This document shows positions 12,090-25,414 of a stretch of 64,000 nucleotides of DNA, one piece after another (position 1 is the first letter of the stretch; every line of letters starts with the position of its first letter). The DNA comes from Ailanthus altissimus. Taxonomy: Eukaryota > Streptophyta > Magnoliopsida > Sapindales > Simaroubaceae. The stretch is taken from positions 5,461,001 to 5,525,000 of the forward strand of contig OX327683.1 in NCBI GenBank assembly GCA_946807835.1. The letters are read 5' to 3'. The position numbers were made by a program, and so were the translations under genes. The notes beneath the pieces were generated by a model, which did no database searches, was not told where the DNA came from, and saw only the letters and a list, made by a program, of their open reading frames with translations.

Positions 12090-13282
12090 TTTAATTACTC
12101 TCCGAGAGACCCTAAAATAATAAATAGCGAAATGAATTCATATTTTTTGAAAACTTTTCGAATCGAATAATTCAATCTAATGCACTACCCACGTGCTCAA
12201 CGAGTACACTTTATATAGTGAGATTCTCTAATTTTACATTAATTTTGTCTCACGAAATATTTTCGTAAGTCCATAACCGATGGCCCACACACACACATTA
12301 TGGATAATACAAAATGACGAGTTAAACCATACAAGTTGAGATTAATTAATATTCGTATAATTCCTCCGTCATTAATATCTTGGAAGAGTGGAGATATAGA
12401 TCAAAACCGTCAAGTCCCTTATTGCTCAATCATAAACTTATCTCTTTGATTTGTATTCCGATAAACAATATCCATAAACTCCTTTGCGATATTGTTTATA
12501 CCACAAAAACTTTTTCTCGGATATAATGCTCATGGTCATAAGACTTTCTGGAATACAATCTTAGAGCATCTGGATATTTGACTTACCCATTTAGGTTGAT
12601 GAATTCCATCTCTACACATACCAAACTCCATAAGCATCAGACCATATCCAGCGACACATAACGGTTATATCATGAAGGGTCTCTGACATGTGTGAAACTT
12701 AAGTACGGTAATTGACTTACAAGCCCACCGTAGTGCTCAGGTCAAAAGACCATGAATACTACTAAACTTGAGAAGATCCTCCATTGACGATTTTAAAGAA
12801 TATCTATTAGAGGTCTTCTTTAAGTCTTGTTAAGTATCAAGTCATCACTGAATACTTGTAAATCTATATGAGCTTTCACTAAACTCGTGATTTATTAAGA
12901 TTAACCATCTGAACAATCCAGATATAGATATACACTGATCTATATAAAATATTTTCACTCAATAGGCTCTACGTTGGTGGAATATAGATCAGAAACTTGT
13001 AATTCGAGAATATACTTACACAATGACATTTTTTAATAGCGCTTGTAACTTTTTGTAACTATGTCATTGTTATATTCTCAAATTTTTATCCTATTTCAAA
13101 TAAGATTCTAACTCTTTAGACCTATCTGAACTTTTTCAAATCAATATAATGTTCGAAATATTACAAACATCTTACTTTAATAAAAATAATTAATAATTTA
13201 ATAAAATATTTATTTATTATATAAATATGAAATTATAATATTTATATAAAATTTGAAATGGCCCGTGAGCAAAATTCCAACA
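12090..13282 (-). mobile_element. Relic LTR of the TGTTGGAATT family
   Basis: Read on the minus strand, this begins TGTTGGAATTTTGCTCACG at 13282 and runs co-linearly with the LTR at 25415-27536 (also minus). Shared landmarks include the block giving two direct repeats of a TCTAACTC-like motif, the ACACACACATTATGGAT block and the TCCGAGAGACCCTAAA block. It may continue left to a TGTTGTGTG near 11256, which would give the ~2.1-kb family length, but no convincing target duplication was found. Divergence is high, so the insertion is old. Confidence 0.7.
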
Positions 13283-14337
13283 ACTTTCTAACACTGAAGA
13301 TGTTCATTATACGATAATGAAGCAAATCAGTGATGGTAGGCTAAAGTATATAATTTCTCATTGATGAGTTTTGTTAGGCCAACCATGAATGTAAGGCATC
13401 TCAAGATATTTGAGCTTGTGATCATATTGAACTCTTTAAAAGAGTTGGGCTTGGGTCGTAATCTAAGGAGTACAATTTATTTTAGTCTAAATTTTTAAAT
13501 AGTTATATTTCTTTTATTATATTTTAATTATTAAATATATTTATAATTTTATAATTTTTAAATTATTATATTTATAAATTTTAATTAACTTAGTATTTCA
13601 TATGACATTAGAAGGCACTTTATTTAAATATTTTTTAATTAACTGTTTGCATGGACTAATCTTCCATGAAGATTCTCTCTTTTAGAGATATACTAATATA
13701 GAGATATTTTATTTTCACGGGTATTTCAATTTGAGATTTTATTTTATTAAAACATCTTTTTTTTTAAAGAAAAAAACAGGGTTCTACAACTTTTGTTTTA
13801 GTTAGATGGATATCAACCACTCACAAAAAAAAAATGTCATTTTAATATCTAATTTTATAAATATATACCAATTTAATCTTCACTTTTTTTAATATATAGC
13901 ATATTAATTTTTATAAAAACTTTTTTGATAATTTTTTATTACTATTTTCATTTATGAACCACTATCATTTTTGTCCATACAAAGACTAATAGGATATATT
14001 TTAGTAAAGACTAAGAGTATATATCCATAAAAAAAAATGATATTTTCCTCACAAAATTACCCAACAAGCATTATACATACATATGTAACCTTAGTTAACT
14101 TTAAAATTTTAATTCTAAAATTGACATTTGAAATTATAATTATTCTAGCCTAGCTCAAAAAATTTGAAGACAGAACTAGTGCACTCAAATGTGGTCTTAG
14201 TGTACAATTTGGTTTGGTTTGGTATTTAAAAAAAAATTCGATCTTTTTAGATTTGGTTTGGTTAAAAAAGAGCCAAATTGAATCAAATTCAACTGTACTC
14301 ATTGTGTCTATTTTTAATAGTAACTAGGTCTTGTTCG
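13283..14337. other. AT-rich intergenic, no gene seen
   Basis: No gene can be supported. A GGTTTGGTTTGGT-like stretch at 14205-14290 resembles the ends of common plant DNA transposons, but no element boundaries can be drawn. Confidence 0.5.
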
Positions 14338-14512
14338 GTAATGTTACATATTTTAATTTATATTTTAAATTATATCTTAAAAAATAATGTGTTAAATAAT
14401 AATTGAGTAGTGAAATTGTGTAAATTCTAAAATCACTCATTATACTATTTTATCACTCAATAATTATTTAATATTATTTTTTAAAATACAATTTAAGATA
14501 TCTCATATGATT
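14338..14512. mobile_element. Palindromic MITE, copy a
   Basis: The left half (GTAATGTTACATATTTTAAT onward) is the reverse complement of the right half over most of ~175 bp, with the centre near TAAATTCTAAAATCACTC. Related copies occur at 17071-17236 and 53253-53419. There is no coding capacity. Confidence 0.7.
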
Positions 14513-14606
14513 CTTTTAAATTCTAATGTAACCCTATTTTTAAGATTTTAAGGAAACCCGTCTCTTTGTGCTTTTTAATGTATTTTTTTTCTTGGCAATA
14601 TAACTA

Positions 14607-16151
14607 GGGAAATTTTCTCAATTGACCAAATTTTTAAGTACTTAATTTGTTTTGATCACATTTAAAATTTGTATACTTTAACGACCAAATACATATAATA
14701 TTTTCTTTTTTGCCCTTGTTTGTATAATTTACAAAAATAATATTTTTTAATTAATTTAATCAATAAATTTAATTTTATGAGAATTAAAATAAATTAATTA
14801 TTTAAAAATTAAAATTTTGCACTGTACATACTGCGCAACATGCAGTGCACGCGTTGTGCAAACTATGCATGTGTAGTAATTTTTTTTTTTACTTTTTTTA
14901 AAATTTAAATTTTAAAATATAATTATATTTGTACATTTTAAATAATTTAAATAAAAATATTTATTTTTAAATTTTTTTAAACAAGTGTAATTTAAAAAAA
15001 TTATAAAATACTATTTAAACAAGTATAATTTAAGCAAATTGCTGCATAATGTGCAGTGTGCAGCAGGCGAGCTGCGTCATGTGATAATTTTTAATTTTAT
15101 TTCTTTTTTATTTATTAAAACAACATTACATCATTGTGGGCTTATGACTATGTATTTATTTTTTAAAGTTGTAAAATGAGGAGAAAATTTACAAAAGATG
15201 AATCCCTTAAATAGCTTATAGTTCATTTATCTATTAATGAAGAAATTGAGTTTAAATCCCCTTGTTAGAATGTAAAAAACTAGAATTCAAATAAAATATT
15301 AAACTAATAAAATAATAATTTTTTATTTAAATTAAAATAAATAAATAATTTAAAAACTAACATTTAAATAAAAAAATTAAAAATGAATTAGTTTAATTAT
15401 TGCGTATATGTGTATATTATTATTATAATATTTAAATTTAATTTTTAAATAATATATTTATTTTAATTCTCATAAAAAATTTATTTTTTTAAATTTTTTT
15501 AATCAATTTTAATTTTTAATTTTTTCTGTAAAAGATAATGTACCTCAACAGATGGTTGAGAGTGAAAAGTGCGTATTTACTTATATGTTTATTGAGTACT
15601 TTATAATTTGCTGTGCATACTTTCATTAAAATGAGATAATAAAAAAAAATTTAAAAATTATTAAATAACGCGGTTAAAAGTAAAAATTATCAAAATAATG
15701 CACAACATGCAGCATGCTTGTTTAAATAGTATTTTATAGTTTGCTTAAATTATATTTTTTTATAAAATTAAAAATAAATGATTTAAAATCTTTTTAAAAA
15801 ATAAATATTTTTATTTAAATTATTTAAAATTTACTAATATAATTATATCTATATTTAAACTTAAAAAAATAAATTTACTATGCATGCACAATGCGTGCAC
15901 GTGGTGCACGGCTCATGTTTGCACAATAATTTTTTAAAAATTGTAATTTTAAATTATTTATTTATTTTATTTCACATAAAATTAAATTTATTGATTAAAT
16001 TAATTAATTAAAAATATTTATTTTTGTAAATTACACAAAAAATGGTAAAAAAAGGAAAAATTATATGTATTTGGTCATTAAAGTATACAAATTTTAACTG
16101 TGATCAAATCAAATTAAATACTTGAAAATTTGGTCAATTGAGAAAATTTCC
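14607..16151. mobile_element. Foldback DNA element with long inverted arms (probable non-autonomous MULE)
   Basis: The left arm starts GGGAAATTTTCTCAATTGAC at 14607. The right end, reverse complemented from 16151, starts GGAAATTTTCTCAATTGACC. The arms remain alignable for roughly 480 bp each, including GC-richer clusters (TGCGCAACATGCAGTGCACG type) near 14830-14870 and 15890-15920. The centre (about 15090-15650) is unique AT-rich DNA without a gene. Flanks AATATAACTA (14597-14606) and ATTGTAACTA (16152-16161) form a 10-bp duplication with two mismatches, which fits Mutator-type insertion. The terminus resembles the right end of MULE copy 2 (GGGAAATTTTTCGAGTTGA). Confidence 0.82.
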
Positions 16152-16161
16152 ATTGTAACTA

Positions 16162-17070
16162 TTGCAATGTACTTAGAGACAAGCAGAGATGCTTAAGGTT
16201 GATGATGGGTGGAGCTAAAAACATTTTAATATATACAACGTTTATTTCTAGTATTAGGAGTTAAGTTTGAGTTAAACATTTTTCTTAGTCCTTAATATTT
16301 CTTTTTCCCTATTCCTTAGTATTAGTCCATAAGTTTTATGTTTTGAGTGATTTAACCCAAAAAAAACTATCATGTTCGAAAAAAGTTTATTTTATTTAAA
16401 TAAAATACCTAATTATGAATTTAAATATACCAACACTAATTAATTTCTTTACTTTAAAGTCAAGTAACGTAGTCTTTTATTTTGAGAGGTACTTATAAGG
16501 GTCGAGAGGTGTGATTAAGATTGTATTTCTCAATAATTTTAATCACATAAGTATTTTTTTTACTGAAATAAATTTTCCTTTTAGTAGATTTTAGTCTAAA
16601 AATTCTTATGTTTTTGACCTTATTAAATACAAATTTTATATCTTTCAAACCACAACTAATAGGTTGAACTCATAAACTTAAGCAAGGATGACTTTAATGC
16701 ATTAATAATAAAAAAAAAAATACATCAAAGTAAATATGTATTTGCTAAAATGTTAACTCATGACCTTCTAATTGACATTAGTGAATTTATGTTCTTTACC
16801 TAGCTGAAATGATTGTATTTTGAATGTAAGTTTAGGTCTTGGTTTTGATACTCTGCATCATCTATCTCTATTTCACAGTAGCTTTAATCAGAACTCATTC
16901 AACCTTCAATACAACAAATGGGAAAGGGATGGAGCTAGTGTTGATAAGATTGGAAGGTCAAAATATCAAAGTTAATTGAAAAGAACAAAGTCTATATAGT
17001 GGTGGGATTGAAATTTTAAAACTGAAACACTAAAAGGATTAAAGTATAAAAGTAGTGAGTAATTCATTGA
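16162..17070. other. AT-rich intergenic, no gene seen
   Basis: I see no gene or repeat with recognisable limits here. Confidence 0.5.
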
Positions 17071-17236
17071 AGAGTAATGTTATGATCTTAAATTATATTT
17101 TAAAAAATAATATATCAATAATTATTTATGATGAAATATTTTAACAGGTGATTTTAAATTTTTTATTATTTTACTACTCAATGATTATTTGATATGTTAT
17201 TTTTTTTATATAATTTGAGATGCTTATCATTATTTT
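17071..17236. mobile_element. Palindromic MITE, copy b
   Basis: AGAGTAATGTTATGATCTTA at the left is mirrored by the inverted form at the right end (ATAATTTGAGATGCTTATCA). It shares the interior TTTTAAAAAATAATAT motif with copies at 14338 and 53253. Confidence 0.65.
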
Positions 17237-17942
17237 TTATCGAAACATTATTTAGTTTAGTTGGCTACCAAATGGATTGTTCAAAATTTGTTTTATTATG
17301 AAATTGGATAATTATATTTGTAATTCTTCTAATAAATTCAGTAAAATATTTGGTTAAGAGTTGGATATTTCTAAACTTTGGAGGTGTTTGACCAAAATAT
17401 TTAGCTAATTACTTTTATTTGCTAATGAATTGTGTCTTCTGAATCTTCATGTGAATTAAATAAAAGTGTTTGATTTGTTATATTATGAAGTGATTTATTG
17501 TTTGCATTTTGCAGTGAAAAGAAAATGTTTGGGTAATAAATATAGTTGAAATGAATCTAAGGCAACAGTACTCTAGATGGTTTCTCAAATATGCCCCTTC
17601 ATATAAATTGCTAGCTAACAAGTTAATTGACTTATTTATATCTCCGTTGTTAAAAAAAGTAAATTCGAACAAAAAATTTATTTTATTCTTGTAAAATATT
17701 CAAATAATTATCTAAATTATATCAACGTACCTAAATTGAAAACCTTTCAAAAACAAAACAAACCATTGACACTATATTCACTAACCACGAGTTGAAAATG
17801 AAATCAAAATTTGCAACAATTTATGATCTTGCAGAGACTTTGAATTCCAAAGCATATGTTTGACATCTGTATGTGTATCCTGTAATTATAATGAAGAATT
17901 GCAGAACTAATCCAAGAATGATGAAAATATTCACAGGTACAA
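17237..17942. other. 3' flank of the fucosyltransferase gene
   Basis: This is the AT-rich downstream side of the minus-strand gene ending at 17943. It probably contains the 3' untranslated region; no separate gene is supported. Confidence 0.5.
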
Positions 17943-19997
17943 CTATTGAGAAATGTTAAATAGCTTAGTGCCCCAAGGAATATCCTCGCAGTGCCTTAAA
18001 TGAGGGACAAGAGTGGCAGTATCCACCTCACTCTTTGCCTTGCAGTCATAAACTGGAGGAGAATGAAAGCAAGGCTCCATTGACAAGGCTCGACCACAAG
18101 CTGGATCTGGGATTGTTTTTTGTTCGATCTTGTACAGAAACCACGGCTTCTTACCTGCAAGACCATAAGCCACATAGCCGAAGGTTGACCATGCACTAGT
18201 GACTAGGACATCTGTTATACTTAGAAGATAGATTTCAGCCCACGCCTTCTTGTTGTGCAAATTATTCTTGGATTGTTGTTTTGATTCATGACTGGGCTGA
18301 TAGACGGCTATCACTTCCCTGGTTGAAGTCGGATGCCTCGAGTACATATTGTTCATTTTCTTGAAGTAATCTGGGTACAAAGACGTTATAAGAACGGCCT
18401 TGGATACGTTTTGTCCAGATCCTGAGAGAGCAGGAGAAGCAATGGTTATATCCGTATCCGTATCCATATCCACTTGAGGTAACAGTTTCTCCTTATAAAC
18501 ACAGTTCAAAATTTGATCCATAACACATCGGAAAGGACTAGTTTTATGATTAAAGATTCTTATTTGGATGCCAATCCTCTCCTGGGCATTGGCCAGGTAT
18601 TGCTTGTAGTACGTGGTTATTAGTCTCCACACTTGGTTAGAGGGATGGAAAAGATACCTTCCCAAGTGATGGAAAACAGTTTCTTTGTCTGGAAACAGCT
18701 TGTTTAATTCATCCTGAAAAGAAGGCATCAGGAAAAGAGATGGAAGAAAGTAGACATTTGATTTCACAATTAACCAGGGAACTTGGCTGAGAATAGTTTG
18801 ATGTTCATCACAGAAAAAGAGCTTGTCGTGATGATCATAGTCACTAACTAGATAGAGATAAAGATATGGTGGCAGCAGCAACTTGTTGGCTGAAGCAATG
18901 TTTATCTTATTTGTCTTTAGCATCTTCCCATAACTACGACCATAGTTCTTTGTAAACCAGTAGAGCTGATACTTGAAGCTCACGGGAAAGTCCCTAGGCA
19001 ATAACCATGTTGTATTTGGGAATGGCTGGCAGAAAAGATAGGCCATGTCAGGATCTTCATTTATGAGCAGAACTCGGTTTGTAAGAAGAGCATAAAGGAA
19101 AGCTGAAGTTATGCTCAAAATCCTGTTTCCGAGGCCAGCTACAGCTACCCAAACAACATATTTACACTCAGGATCAGTCTCAGTGGCATTGGAGTTACTA
19201 TGATGGAGTGCTTGAGCACTAGTACCAGACATCAATTGTTTTATGCTACTGTTGTATGAGTTGGTGTTAGGTCCACAACTTGCGTGAAGCTTTTCATAAT
19301 CCCGTAGCTTTGAAAGAAGATAGGAAGAAGGCTTGTGGGGTGAAGATTTGCGGTATAAGGCTGATTGGTATCTGCTTAAACAAGATGCTACTTTGAAGTG
19401 ATCCGGCGCCAGAAGTCCATCAAGCAGCTGCTCCCTAGTAGGTGGAGATGAGTAATCCTGTTCAATACCTGAAAAACAATCTTTGGCACAAAACCAAGTA
19501 GCATTTTAATTAATTAATGCCCAACCATACCGGCTACTCCCACTTAAATCCCAATTCCATAACAAAATCGCAATCAAATACAAGCTACAGGTTACAAGAG
19601 CCCATGTTTTTTCGAGATTTCAAATAGGGTCCCCAAAATCGCAAATGAGCCTTGATTTGATTAGGTTAGGTGGGTCTTGGTAGAAATGTAATAATCGGAT
19701 AATTAACATGGCAAAAGAACCCCATATATTCGGAAAATAAATTAATAACGTAAAATCAAGAATTGGGATGATTTCAAATTCAACGATAACTTACTGAAAT
19801 CAAATTTCGTACAGATAAATAAATACAAAGACTTGAAATAGATAAAAAGAAAAGGGTCTTTGCTTAATTAATCAATTACCAGCGTCATCATCGGTGATTG
19901 GATATGGAGCAAAGACATTGTTTCTGTAAACCAAGAAGGCCACGTACAAAAGAGGCAAGGCAATGAACAGAGGTGTCAGTTTTGGAATCCATTTCAT
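17943..19997 (-). CDS. FUT1: Xyloglucan-type galactoside alpha-1,2-fucosyltransferase (GT37)
   Basis: There are two coding exons, 19880-19997 and 17943-19468. Donor (G|GTAATT) and acceptor (TTTTTCAG|GT) join in phase 1 to give a predicted 547 aa. Known relatives are Golgi type II membrane enzymes that transfer fucose from GDP-fucose to galactose on xyloglucan or arabinogalactan side chains. A short cytosolic tail (MKWIPK) precedes a hydrophobic anchor at about residues 8-24. The GT37 domain has CLSRYQSALYRK, CGPNTNSY, VAVAGLGNRIL (about 147-157), LGRYLFHPSNQVW, IGIQIRIF (338-345), TSAWSTFGYVA (463-473) and HCEDIPWG (532-539), all in the family order and to the C-terminus. The start chosen is the ATG at 19997. 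An in-frame ATG at 20081 would add 28 residues but lies in a probable 5' UTR intron (20027-20118). No defect is seen. FUT1 is the closest-sounding member; the exact acceptor is inferred. Confidence 0.93.
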
Positions 19998-20026
19998 GCT
20001 GAATCTCCGTCTGTTGAATTTGAAAC

Positions 20027-20118
20027 CTGTAAATGCAACGCATGTGAAAGAGAGTACGTTAATGTGACAACACTGGTTCATGTATTCATAATTAACAGAG
20101 AAAGCAAAGTAAACGAAC
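20027..20118 (-). other. Probable 5' UTR intron of the fucosyltransferase gene
   Basis: A donor CAG|GTTCGT at 20118 and an acceptor TTTACAG|GTTTC ending at 20027 bound a 92-nt AT-rich stretch just upstream of the coding start. The sequence before it (to about 20215) is pyrimidine-rich leader-like DNA with no in-frame ATG. Confidence 0.45.
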
Positions 20119-20213
20119 CTGGAGGGGAACTTTGGAGATGTGGAAGAAGACGAAGAAGAACACAGAATTGTAATTGGAGAGAGAGAATATTACGCAGCTC
20201 TGTCCGCCCAGTT

Positions 20214-20226
20214 GCATATATTTTGT
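20214..20226 (-). promoter_or_regulatory. Possible TATA box of the fucosyltransferase gene
   Basis: On the minus strand AAAATATATGC lies about 100 nt upstream of the proposed leader donor site. The position is reasonable, but the motif is common in AT-rich DNA. Confidence 0.3.
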
Positions 20227-20229
20227 TAT

Positions 20230-23200
20230 TATTATATGGTAAAAGAATCAAAACAGTTTGGCTAACAGCCTAAACCCACAAAACACACGCATGCAGAGAC
20301 ACAGAAACAAACTTAGATGATAATAAAATCAATGACATTAATACTACTGACTTTGGAAAAAACGAGTCAATGAATGCTTGACATCAAAACCAATTGTAAT
20401 TTTAAATGTTTCCAGGAATAGAATTCAATATTCATTCATGGGCCATGGCAACCGGCAGGCTTGCAGAGCATTGGCTGACTTATCCACATTTATCTTTCCC
20501 TATTCCCCATTCTGTGTCAACTTGTAATAAAAAAAATTATCTGTCTCTATCTCGTCATAACTCACAAACTGGCAATTTTTATTTTTTTAATTATTTATAA
20601 TTTTAAATTACCATTACTTCCCATTAGTTGAATTTAAATGACATTTAGACAAAACTTTAGAAATGGAATTTCAGAATTATCCCATCAAAATTAAATTTGT
20701 TAACTTAAAGTGAATGTTTCTTACCAAAGACCTGAGGGTGAGGGGGGTAGTATCTTAATTGACTCCATTTGCATTGACCGCTTGTTGAATTTTAACAGCA
20801 AACAGGAGCCCCTTGTCTCGTGCTCTTGTCCCCTTCGCTTTTTCTTTTCCATTTTCCTTGTAACAGAGTTACAAATGATGTTTGGCTTCCCATTGACTGA
20901 GTTTATGAAGGATCTGGGGGGGATGAAAATGGCCGGAAACTGGTAATAAAGGAGGAGTAGAGTAGGAATTGGCGGTTAACTATTGGTCTCGTCCATCTTC
21001 ATGTTAGATCATGAGAAATCAAGGCAAGGAAAGGAAATGTTGGGACAAAGTTATTGGTTTTGGAGGCCAAATGCGTGCGTGAGGTTCGATGAAGAAGAAG
21101 AAACATGAAAATGGAAACTTTTTACTTTCCCAGTTTCAGTTGTTGAATTTTCTTGGTGGGTATTGGAGAATATAGTGCTTTTTCTTTTTCTTTTTTTACA
21201 AGAATAAAATGAATAGAGATGCTGCTGCAGTTGGTGCAAAGAAGGAGAGAATCAAGAAAAACGAAAGATGAAAAAAGGGACGTCAATATTTACAGCTTTC
21301 TAAAATATGTCTCAATTTTATTTTTTTTTGTGGCTCGTAATAAAATGAGAGAAAGTGGAGATAGTGGTGGTGGATTTTGTTTGGTCAAAAGCCATTGTTG
21401 GTGATCAGTGATCACCACCACTCACTCACCCAGTCACCGCCATTCTTTCGCCGCTTGCAAGATTATGCAAAACGACCCACGTTTGCATTTGCACCACTTT
21501 ACAAGGAGACCACTCCCCCTCCGTATCAAACATCTTTTATTAGTGTTCATTTACTTAAATGCCACTCTTTGGGTCTGCAATGGTGAGAAAAATAATGTGT
21601 TACTTTTAGCAAAGTCACCATCAAATTGTAATTTTATTAAACTTCAGGATAACAATCTTAATAACCCGCTTTACTAATTTAAAGCCAGAGGCAGTAGCAG
21701 ACGAAATAAATAAAAGGAATAATATATTTGATTTATATATTCTATTCTATTCTTGCATTTTTTCTTCTAAAGTTTCATTTTAATAACAAAACCTTATGCC
21801 AACAAATTTATTAGCTTAGTTATTTAAAATTAGCACTTTTAATGTTAAAGAGTGGAGTTTAAATCTAATTAAATCAAATTAAACTTTTTTTATTAAGGAA
21901 TGAATTTATAATGAATATTAATATTATTAATATAAATATTATAAGTATAAACTTGATAATTTAATAAATAATGTAATGCGTATAAGTATTGTTGTTTATT
22001 AAAAGAGATATGAATATTGTAAATTTGAACATTGATTCGAGTAATTATGCATTTAAAAAATTAAAAACCCTCTAGTCCTATCAGTTGTTAGGAATTTGTT
22101 AAAGAATCATGGTAAATATTTATTCTTCAAAGGAATAACTCTCAAGATGTTATCTTAAGGTGTGAGTCATCAAATTAAACTCTTTTCTAATAAATAAACA
22201 TTGATTAATTATATTAAAGTATTAACCTATTTATTATAATAACATTTTAAAGTAATCAGTTTTATTAGACCGTTAAAGATAATCTTAAATTCCCTCCGTT
22301 TGGTCTTATAATAATTAATTATTAATAAATTAATATTATATAAATAATCCAAATCTAGAGAAATCTTACATGGAGTCATTTCGAGACACTTATTATTATT
22401 AAATTCGACTCAAAAATCATATCTATACTGCATGTGCATAATATGATCCAAAATTTAAGAAATCTTAAGAATTTATATTTTTAAAAAATAATAGTCAAAT
22501 ATCTCAAAAGATTTAGATTAAGATGGTCATTTTTTTTATACGGATTGAGCATTTAAAGTTTAAAACTTAATCAAAATCAATCAAAACAAACACACACACA
22601 AAATAAATAATCTTATAGTAGTTTGGTTTAATGTGAAACCTACATCCACTTTATCAAGCATAATAAACTTATTCAAATATAATATTGAAGAGTATTTTTA
22701 CAACAAACTTAAAGAAGATGAGCAATTATAGAATCAAGATAAAAAAAGATTTCATGTTATGCACCTCAGTAGAGTTTTAGGGTTATTCCTTTGAAGAAGT
22801 CGATTCGCATTAGTCTCTCTAGGTTAAAGGCAACCTCATTTCTTCATTGTTTAGCTCTATTTTATATGTGTTGTTGTATTAGGTTATAGAGCTCTTTTTG
22901 AATTAAGACGTATCTTCACTTTCTTGTCTATGACTTATTCTGAGATTGTAGGAGTAGAACTTATATCGAGAACCTTGGAATTTTGAGATCCTCGAGGATA
23001 AGGACAATGTAGGTCTTCGATCAGTATTTGTTTTCCTTATTGCCCTTAGGAGGTTTTAGTAACTGGCCCTTTGAAAGGCTTACATGGTTGGCCTCTTGAA
23101 GAGCTTTTGCATTTGAAGACATTCTCTTGTGGGCCAAAATCTTGGGTGCTTATTGATGGGTCTTCTAGTGGGTTGCAGTTGGCTTTTTAGGGGATTGCAC

Positions 23201-24196
23201 TTAGGCTAAAATTTCAATGGGAATAAGTGTCCCTTAAATTCAGTATTAACTTGTTAACAGTGAAAACTAATAGTAGTTCTTGACCCAGTGACCTTATGGA
23301 GCTTCTCAAGCTAAATGTTGGGTCTTCAATAAGAGCAAAGTGTTTATCAATCAAGGCTTCTTATTGAAGGGTTCTAAAATCTCATGAGGTGGTTGTTTTG
23401 TCACGATGGTAGTGAGGACTAGTGTTTAAAATTAGTGCCAAATGTTTTAAAATTAGACATAATTATATCTTAAACATTAATACTGATCGAACGGTCAAGG
23501 GATACTCTTGAAAAAGCATGTCAATGAGGGTATTTTTTACTCATAAAGAGAATTTTAACCCTCAGATCTTAAATTAGTAATTATGATTACACTGAGAACT
23601 TCAAATATTTATATATGTATAGCCCTTTTGCTACTTCACTCTTTGCTTTATTTGGAAGTTTTAGAAAGAGAGGTTGTGGTCTTTTAAAAAGAGGGAAGCA
23701 TTATCTTCTTTGAGGCCATCTTTTTTTATCTTCAACTATCTTCTATGAGTAAGTGTTATTTATTAGCAACTTTATATTTTGAGTGCTTTTCCTTTGCTGT
23801 TTTAATTTCTTTCCTGCATTTTATGGATTTTCTAGGCATTTGTTCTTAGAAATTTAAGTATATGATTTGAAAATGTTTAAGTCCTCATTTGTTTATCTTG
23901 AGTGTTCAATGTAGTAGATCAATCATTAATTCATTGTCTACTTTATTTTTCTAAGTGTTAGTAGAATTATTTCTTCAATTGTCAATTCCTATAACATATT
24001 TGGTTATAAGTTCAATGATTACGGCAATGACTTGGCTACTCGAATTAGCTCAACTTGAGAAGTTAAAAGTGGGAGTTCTATAGAGGACTAAGGTCTTTAA
24101 TTGACTATTGAGGATTTTGCCCAATGAGTGGATACTGTGATAGAGTTTCTTAAGGGCTATGTTGACTCTAAACAGACACTTAGTGATTTAGGAGTA
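20230..24196. other. Intergenic, no gene supported
   Basis: Several short open frames at 20406-21677 have no recognisable domain. The part 21000-21660 is less AT-rich and may be regulatory or transcribed DNA upstream of the minus-strand fucosyltransferase. At 22560-22700 a motif like TGAAACCTACATCCACTT resembles a phrase common in plant LTR retroelements and recurs loosely at 37150-37200. At 23610-24190 is sequence of retroelement-like composition without a defined end. Confidence 0.4.
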
Positions 24197-24201
24197 TCGA
24201 C
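24197..24201. repeat. Left target duplication of the old LTR element
   Basis: TCGAC lies immediately before TGTTAGAACTG. TCAAC (29508-29512) follows the right end, giving four of five matches. Confidence 0.5.
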
Positions 24202-25414
24202 TGTTAGAACTGATGTTTACGTGCTTTTCTAATATTGTATGAATATTAATTATTTAATATTTATATAATAAATATATTGAATAAAATCGTTAATATTAAA
24301 CATATATGGTACAATGCTTGTAATATTACAGACATTGTATGATCTGATGGGGTTCAAATCTGGTATAAAGGAGCTTAGACTGAGGTTAAGAGTTAGCAGA
24401 TTATAAGAGTTAGCAAAATCTAAGGAGTTAGAGCCTTATCTGTAATGGAACAAAGACCTAATAGTATACTAGTTATGACACAGTTGCAATAGGTGTTATC
24501 AAATGTCATTATGCAAGTATGTTTTCAAACACGGTGTTCTTGATCTATATTTACCAATGCGAGTCTATCAGTGAATTACTATTATACATATATATATATC
24601 AGTGTATGTCTATATCTGCATGATACAGATAGTTGTTATTAGTTAACCATAAGCTTATTGGAAGCTCATATAGACATGCGAGTATTCAGTTAGGATTGGA
24701 TATTGATCAGACTTATGAGGACCTCAATAGATATCCTATGAAACCGTCAATGATAGGTCCTATTGAGTTCAATAGTATTTGTGGTCCTTTAACTTGAGTG
24801 TCACGATAGGCTTATGGGTGATCCACCATATTTTGGTACCACGGATGTTAGGGATTTTTTATGGTCTAAACGTTATGTGTCGTTGAGTATTGTATGATGC
24901 TCATGGAGTCTGGTATGCGTAGATATAAGATCCGTCATATCACATAGATGAGTTATCTATTCTAATGCCTCAAGATTATATTTCATAAAGCTTTGTGGTC
25001 ACAAGTAAAAACACCTGAAAACATTTTTTGTATGGATAAACAATATCGTAAAAGTGTTTACAAATACTGTTTTTGAAAATATAAATTTGGATATAAGTTC
25101 ATGGATGGGCTTATGGGGATTTGACGATACTGATCTATATCCCCGCACATTTATGCTATAAATGACAGAAGGATTATACTTATGCATTCTGACCTCAACT
25201 TGTATGGTCTATTAAAGCTTATTTGTAATATCCGTGATATGTATGTAGGGCATCGATCACGAACTCATAAAATAGTTTTATTTGACAAATTGAGCATAAA
25301 CCTAGGGAGCCGCATAATATGAAGTGTAGTTGTTATACATTGGGCAGTATATCGGAGTGAATAGTTTAATCCAGTAAAATCTAGCAAATTACTATAGTTA
25401 AGTTAACTAAGTAT

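Noticed and set aside
17996..18196. 66-codon frame inside the fucosyltransferase exon
   Set aside because: It is a shifted-frame shadow of the GT37 coding sequence.
20406..21677. Series of 60-90-codon frames upstream of the fucosyltransferase
   Set aside because: No domain or consistent splice pattern, and frames overlap on both strands; probably non-coding regulatory or intergenic DNA.
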